DNA of 64,000 bases. Origin: Blasia pusilla. Its lineage: Eukaryota > Marchantiophyta > Marchantiopsida > Blasiales. The notes below the pieces were generated by a model, which was not told the origin of the DNA, ran no database searches, and saw only the letters and a program-made list of their open reading frames with translations. The stretch covers positions 29,140,001 to 29,204,000 of the forward strand of contig CM114271.1 in NCBI GenBank assembly GCA_050084515.1, written 5' to 3'. The translations under genes were made by a program, and so were the position numbers. Positions 58,101 through 64,000 of this stretch are shown piece by piece; the stretch's first letter is position 1; the number at the start of each line of letters is the position of its first letter.

Positions 58101-61100
58101 GTGGAGTAAATAGGTGGGTATGACCAAGAGAAAAACATGTGTCCTACAATAATAGTATGAGTGTGATTTTCCTAGTTTATAACCTATATAACTAATATTC
58201 TTCAACGATATCGTATTGGAAAGGAGATGGAAAATTACCTTGCATTAGACCTTAACCTTGTAGAGAGATTCACCCACTCTCTTGCCAATGCTCAATCATT
58301 CACGTAATTATAATGGCATTTTTGGATCAAGAACTTGGATGAGCGACGTACGTTGACTAAAAAATACCGAACATGTTGAAATTTTGAGCAAGAGTCGCAA
58401 GCATCTAAACATGACACAAATGTTTTTTGGAGATATTTTGGAGTGGTGGAGGAGGTATTATAGTTGGACTTCTACACCTTCCAAGTGCTTGCCTTATAGG
58501 GATGATGGCATTGGATTCTCCTTTGAGGCCTCGTGCCTCCATTTTCAATTTGTTATGGATGATTTTGGTGTGTTTAGGGCGGAGTCCTTGTGGACACATG
58601 ATGCCACCAACAAGACAATAGAGAGATCAATGAACCCTTTATCTTTCACTCACAAGTAGAGTAGTGTTTCTACATCAAACACATGTCCCTTAATGGATAT
58701 ATGGAAGTATATTATTTACATATAGGAATAGACAAACTTTGCAAAATATGGGCAATGTGCATCGCCATGTAGAATAACAGACATAATAGATTGCATGAAC
58801 ATTATATATTTTTATTACGCTCCAATGGATAATTTACATGCATAATTAATAATGTTCCTAAGTTATTATCTTACCTTCATACGGTGCTCCAATTTTTTGA
58901 TCATTGATGAGTTTGCATAATTGCCTCTACTGGGAAGCCTTCATGACATTGAGTCTATGATAAACTCTCCCGACCATATTATACGTATCTCAACGTAGTA
59001 CTCCTTGAAAGGTTTGAGGCTCTTCCGTATGAGACACATATTCCCTCTTTTTTTACTTTTTTGTGTACTCAAACTTGGGTTCAAAGTCTTCCTATCATAT
59101 GCATCCTATCAAGCATATCCTAATATTGGTAGCTTGAGGCATCCTATGATGTTTTAAGAGGTACTACGATTGATATTCAGATTTCATTCAATCAATATAC
59201 ACACAAATAAATATACATCTCTCATCAAAGGAACTAACAAAAATAGAACCTCTTGCACCTCATTGCAGTGCCAACTAGCCATATCACGAACTCAATTATC
59301 TCCCTCCTTTAACTCTCAAGATATTTCCCATTTCCATTCTAACCAAGCATAATTACAAGCATGAAATGAGAACCATGGCCTCTAGGAGAACCCTTTTTCA
59401 AGGAATGGATATCGGACGCCTACTCTTCTTGAACGTCAATATCAAGTATTGCGGAAATGATACACACACACACACACTACGAATCCGCACCCCAAACACA
59501 CTCACATTAGTTTGGTTTGGGTTAATGAGCCTTCCAACTCCACAAGTTTTCAACTCGGGCTATTCATCAAGCTCAAACCTCCTAGTTCTTCACTTTCCAA
59601 CATGGGTAAGTCTTTCTAGATTTGGGACAGACTTTCTACATAGTCTAAGCACCTAAAACAATGTTTGCACGCATATCGGTTCTAACTGTCCAAAGGACCT
59701 CGCATGAGTCCCTAATCGAGACCCAAAAAATGAGTCATAGGTTGGAATCCAAGAGTGACCTTTAAAATCTACTCCTTTGGACTTGGCCAGGGATTCTTAC
59801 CCCAATACCAACCTCTCAATCCATTCCGTGCCCTTGGTTCTCCCTGTGGCTCTCCAAAGTGGATTTTAGGTCCCCAGCACCCTTGGAGACTCTCCCCCTT
59901 ACTAGTAGTTGTGGGGTTCTCCGCCCTCCCCCTATCTTTGGAAGAAGGACTCTTAGGCTACTCCTTTTGGTCTTCAACTCAACTCCCCATTCAATTGTTT
60001 TTGGAAAGTTTCTCAACCTCTGCTATGCGCTTGTTAATATCTTTAGTGAGTTAGAACCGGATTTGCATAAGCTTTCCAGTGCTACCTTATTCGTTGCAAA
60101 TGCATCTTATGTCCAAAATTTATGGTCCAAAATATAATAAAATCCCAAATGCTAGTCATGTTCTAAATGCTATTCTCAACCTATATGGTAACCACTCTTC
60201 CTAGACTCAACTCCTCTTAAATATTGGTTCACATTTGGTTTGGTTTTCCTTAGTCGCGACCATAAACGTATGAAATTCTTTATCTTGCTCTCGTCTAATA
60301 TCTTGTGTCTCCTAAGACTCTTCTCCAAAAGACCTCTCCAATGTGCAACCATCCTAGTATGAATCCACTAAAGTTTTGAAGTTCCACCTTGGCACATGTT
60401 TGACTATGAGCGTCGTGAAAATGGAAGACAACTTTCTATTTGCGACTCTTGATAGTCCAATCACAAGTCTCTTGCAACTTCAAAGGAAGATTCCATACTT
60501 TCAAAGAAAAATTCTCAATAGTTGCTCTTTGTATCAGATTTGCGAGTTCATTGCAAGCTTAGTGTGTGTGAGTTGTTACGCTCGCAATAAGTGATTTGTT
60601 GTATTGAATTGCAAAAAAATGTGAACTTGCAAATTTTGGTCAAACCGAAATCGAATTGTATGAACTGAACTCACAAACTGAAAATGAAAATAGAGTTGCG
60701 AAGGGGCAAAAAGTGGACTTGCAATGAGCTCTCGTCAATACCATTATCCCTAATAGTGACATGTTTTTATTTTCATAAAATTTTTATTTTTTATTTTTTA
60801 TCAACCACGTATAACATAATATGACTATCAAAAGAGAAAAAGTTATGGATATCTTATCATTCTTTGAGATGACACATGTTAACTTCTTAACATGATAAAG
60901 TCACAAAAACACACCTCAATTGATCTAAGATCTTTTTTTAAATTATTCTAACCTTATATAAGGTAAGATACACCTCATCATTCCTTTAAGAGATTTCACT
61001 TATTTTATATTCTTCTAAAAATAGTAAACATATAGTGATGAGCCTATACCTAATATCCATATTGGCACTCACTAGTTTATTAAAGGTTTTTTAACAAATA

Positions 61101-64000
61101 TTTGAATTTTAATAAGCATGAAAAAATCGGAGAGAAGATGTATTGGAGAAGTTCTTACCGTGATAATTTTTATTCGTTTATGATGGAAATTTATTAAACC
61201 AAAATTCACATCTTGGAAGAAGAAATTTTCAAGTTAAAATTCTCTCGAAAATTATTTTTTGAGTCATGTAGATTGACTACTTAGAAAACAAAAGTGTGAC
61301 CTCGTGCACTTGGTTGATGATAATCTAATTTTAAAATATGAGAATTTGTATTGATGTTTCTTTTGCCTCTAGGTATGTGCTACTAATTTTTTCGGGGTGT
61401 AAATTTTTGCATATTTATTCATTTTCCAAAAATAATCGTATGTACATAATAGAAAAAAATTGCTATAGAATATGATGCACCCAATTAATGGGTATTTCTT
61501 GAATTTTCATGGATAAATGCGTTTTCTAATCTTATGAGTTGTACTGCGAGGGCCAAATTGAAATCTTCATCCATAAGCACGGTTTGGAGACCAAAATTCA
61601 TTCATGGATTGATCAAGGTTCTCGATCGCAACATTCAACTTTGGGCGAGGGACCCACACTACTTATATAGCATAAAATATATAAATATAAATAATAAATT
61701 AAGGAGAACATATGTTATGAAATGTTTTTTAAAAATTAAATCTTGATTTATATTTTTCAATGAGAATACTTATACTATGCAAGAAACATGTTGAAAATCA
61801 TTTTCATGATAAGAAAGTGTGAATTAATAAATCTTATGTAATCCAATGAGATGTTTACATCTTCTTTCTTTTCTAGAATTATTCAAGGAAATTTTTATTG
61901 ATAGGTCACACCTATGAATGAACACTAATAAGAACTATGATTGGGTGTGCTTTATGCCATGTGTGAGGTTCAAATGATCATCCAATTTTTAACTAATACC
62001 TATAAAGTAAAGCAACCCCAAACATAGAAATATTGGAAAAGCATAACACCGAAAATAATGGAGGGCAAGTTTTGACTAGAAATGCACTTTGAAAGAGGTG
62101 AGAAAAAGCACCAGAATTATACATTATAAGGCCATATTCCAGAATCCAAAATTGAAGAAGTTAGCGGATCTTAAAAGTGACGAATGTGGTTCATTTCCCT
62201 ATAAAGAATGATTTATTTTCTAGAGAAAAGTGCTCATATTTACACTTTATCATCTATGATTTATCACACATGTGGCCCGGATTCGCTGGCACACGGTGAC
62301 TAACTAATGAGAAAGCACGAATCGCAAACAAATGCATGCCTTTATAGGGATCCATCGAGAAAGTTTCCAACATCGCATGTACAAACAACCCCAAAGGCCT
62401 CGTGCAAATATGGGCACAAGAAATTGGAGAGATCACTTTACAAGCATTCATTACATATTATAGGGCGTATCATGCAGAGCCTGAGGAATTATCTGATCCC
62501 CTTAGATTCCCCTTCTCTGGTCCCACTTACGAACTAGTACAACGGTACCCTCCCATATCGACCTCCGCAATTCGATGGTTTTGCATGTGATACTTAAGTA
62601 ACGTTTTATGATACGGTTACAAACTTTGTGTGTGTGAGGGAGAGTAGATCGAAATGAATTCAGTTCAGCCGGCGGCCTAGTCCTGAAGTGAGGCCACATG
62701 GCTTTTCATTTATTTAGGGACGGAGAGATTTACTAGAGATCAAACTTTAACGTTATTTGCGATGTGCACAACTTAGTATTAAGAAAAAATAAATTGAGGT
62801 TTTGAGAAAGTGTGTAAAATAAAACGAGTCTTCGCGATTGGTCCCATGCAATTTTCGTCATAATGATAGTCTCTAGAATTGGTTGCATATAAGAATTAAG
62901 TGGTGGGATTGGACCATTATTTCTTACCCATCCGATTGGATTTGATTAGTTCTTCGTACCATCTGTTTACTCTCAAGGGATCGGGTGTTTAATGTATGGA
63001 AATGAAGAAATTTATTTTAGATTTTCGAAGAGACATGCGATATGAGTATGTAATATATTTGTGGATAACGGATAAAATAATCCCAAATATATTTAAATAG
63101 TAAAAATATCTGCACAACGATAATTAAAAAACCAATAGAAATAAATGGGAAACTATGAAAAAATAATAAAGTGAAGGGGTAACAGATAAAAGAGGAGTAA
63201 ATTTTCACAAGAATTTATGGAAAAATCATTTTGTGTACCTCTTGACTTTTTGAAAAAAAAAAAAAATTGAAATAGAATTTCTCTACCCAATATTGGCCAA
63301 AATTTTAGAGTTTCTAAATTTAAGCGAAATAGAAATTCTAGAAGAATCAGTGGTATGACTTTACTTTTCAAGCTTGATCCCCCTTTATTTTTCAGAAAAA
63401 TATTTAAAAGAATCATAGGGAAAAAATGAAAAATGATTAAATTTAAACTCTTCTCCTAAAATATCTGAAATAAAAATAAAACATCTCCTGCCTCCCTCTC
63501 ATCCCTTCATTTAACTATCCCCTCTCCACGTTTAATTATTACTTTTCAAGTTTAAAAATATGACACCCTACACCAAAGAGATGTCGCCATGGAGGGATGT
63601 CTCCTCCGTTAACATTATCTATGTATATAATTAAAAAAGGACGGGGGTTAGAGAAACCCTCCTCATGTGTTGACACATGTTCTCTAAAGGTTCTTATGTT
63701 GTTGACACAATGAATTTTAAGGTGTCAACCAGAGGGTGTTCAATTAAGAGGAGATAATAAAAGAAATAAAGACCAGATGCATTTAAAAATTTTAATATCA
63801 TCCGTGCTAATAGATTATATATGTACATGATTACATTTATCATATTTCTCGACCTTTACATTCAATGTAGGATACTAGAAATGATGCCAACGTGATGCGC
63901 TTGTATTGCTACCACTAGCATCATCACAGAGCATCTTTGTAAAAGAAAAATTAATGGAGGAAGAAGGATCCACTGAGACAAATCTAAACAACAAAGATGA
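55104..64000. other. AT-rich gene-poor DNA
   Basis: About 8.9 kb without a recognised gene. Short frames exist (for example near 58384-58659, 59755-60137 and 62347-62590) but carry no domain I can name. Notable simple sequence includes a TATAT/TTTATA tract at about 57195-57240, an AC run at about 59462-59479 and long A or T runs. It probably consists of old transposon remnants. Confidence 0.5.
57754..57893. repeat. 35-bp direct repeat pair
   Basis: Copies at 57754-57788 and 57859-57893 read TTATCCCTCCAT(T/C)TGTCTCC and continue CTTATCTATCTCGCC, with one difference, 105 bases apart. Confidence 0.9.

Noticed and set aside
62347-62590. 80-codon plus-strand open frame with ordinary protein-like composition
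   Set aside because: No similarity recognised, no start codon at its beginning and an overlapping minus-strand frame.

Overview
The window looks like nuclear DNA of a land plant, probably a seed-free one such as a moss, although the species cannot be read from the sequence. The evidence is two plant-type host genes (a secreted glyoxal-oxidase-like enzyme and a two-exon MYND zinc-finger protein), plant-type LTR retrotransposons, a Helitron whose genes contain spliceosomal introns, and long AT-rich gene-poor spacers. There are no bacterial operons, rRNA genes, convincing tRNA genes or CRISPR arrays.

Layout. 1-4.6 kb: spacer with small repeats. 4.6-14.4 kb: a Ty3/gypsy element (element A) on the minus strand, decayed but readable end to end. 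Its order is gag, retropepsin, a complete set of C5-cytosine DNA methyltransferase motifs, reverse transcriptase, RNase H, DDE integrase and a C-terminal PHD finger. 14.4-17.5 kb: spacer with hairpins and tandem repeats. 17.5-26.1 kb: a plus-strand Helitron with Rep (HUH) and Pif1-type helicase domains. Its N-terminal part is built from repeated two-exon modules, and nonsense and frame changes have broken it. 26.1-30.4 kb: spacer. 30.4-32.0 kb: intact intronless GLOX-like gene on the minus strand. 32-38.7 kb: spacer. 38.7-42.9 kb: a second, much older relative (element B) of the gypsy family on the plus strand, reduced to LTR, leader and gag. 43-51.5 kb: AT-rich spacer with adjacent perfect hairpins and a duplicated coding-like module. 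51.6-53.9 kb: MYND gene on the minus strand, with an unrecognised plus-strand ORF upstream. 55.1-64 kb: AT-rich DNA with no recognised gene.

The most notable system is element A: a retrotransposon carrying its own cytosine methyltransferase between protease and reverse transcriptase, and a PHD-type putative chromatin reader on its integrase. C5-methyltransferases inside retrotransposons have been reported in charophyte algae and dinoflagellates. I cannot check whether this methyltransferase plus PHD arrangement is already described in land plants. Many of the stop codons that disabled the element are at CGA>TGA, CAG>TAG or TGG>TAG sites, and element B differs from A mainly by C>T and G>A changes. 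Both observations fit deamination of methylated cytosine, so the family itself appears to have been heavily methylated.
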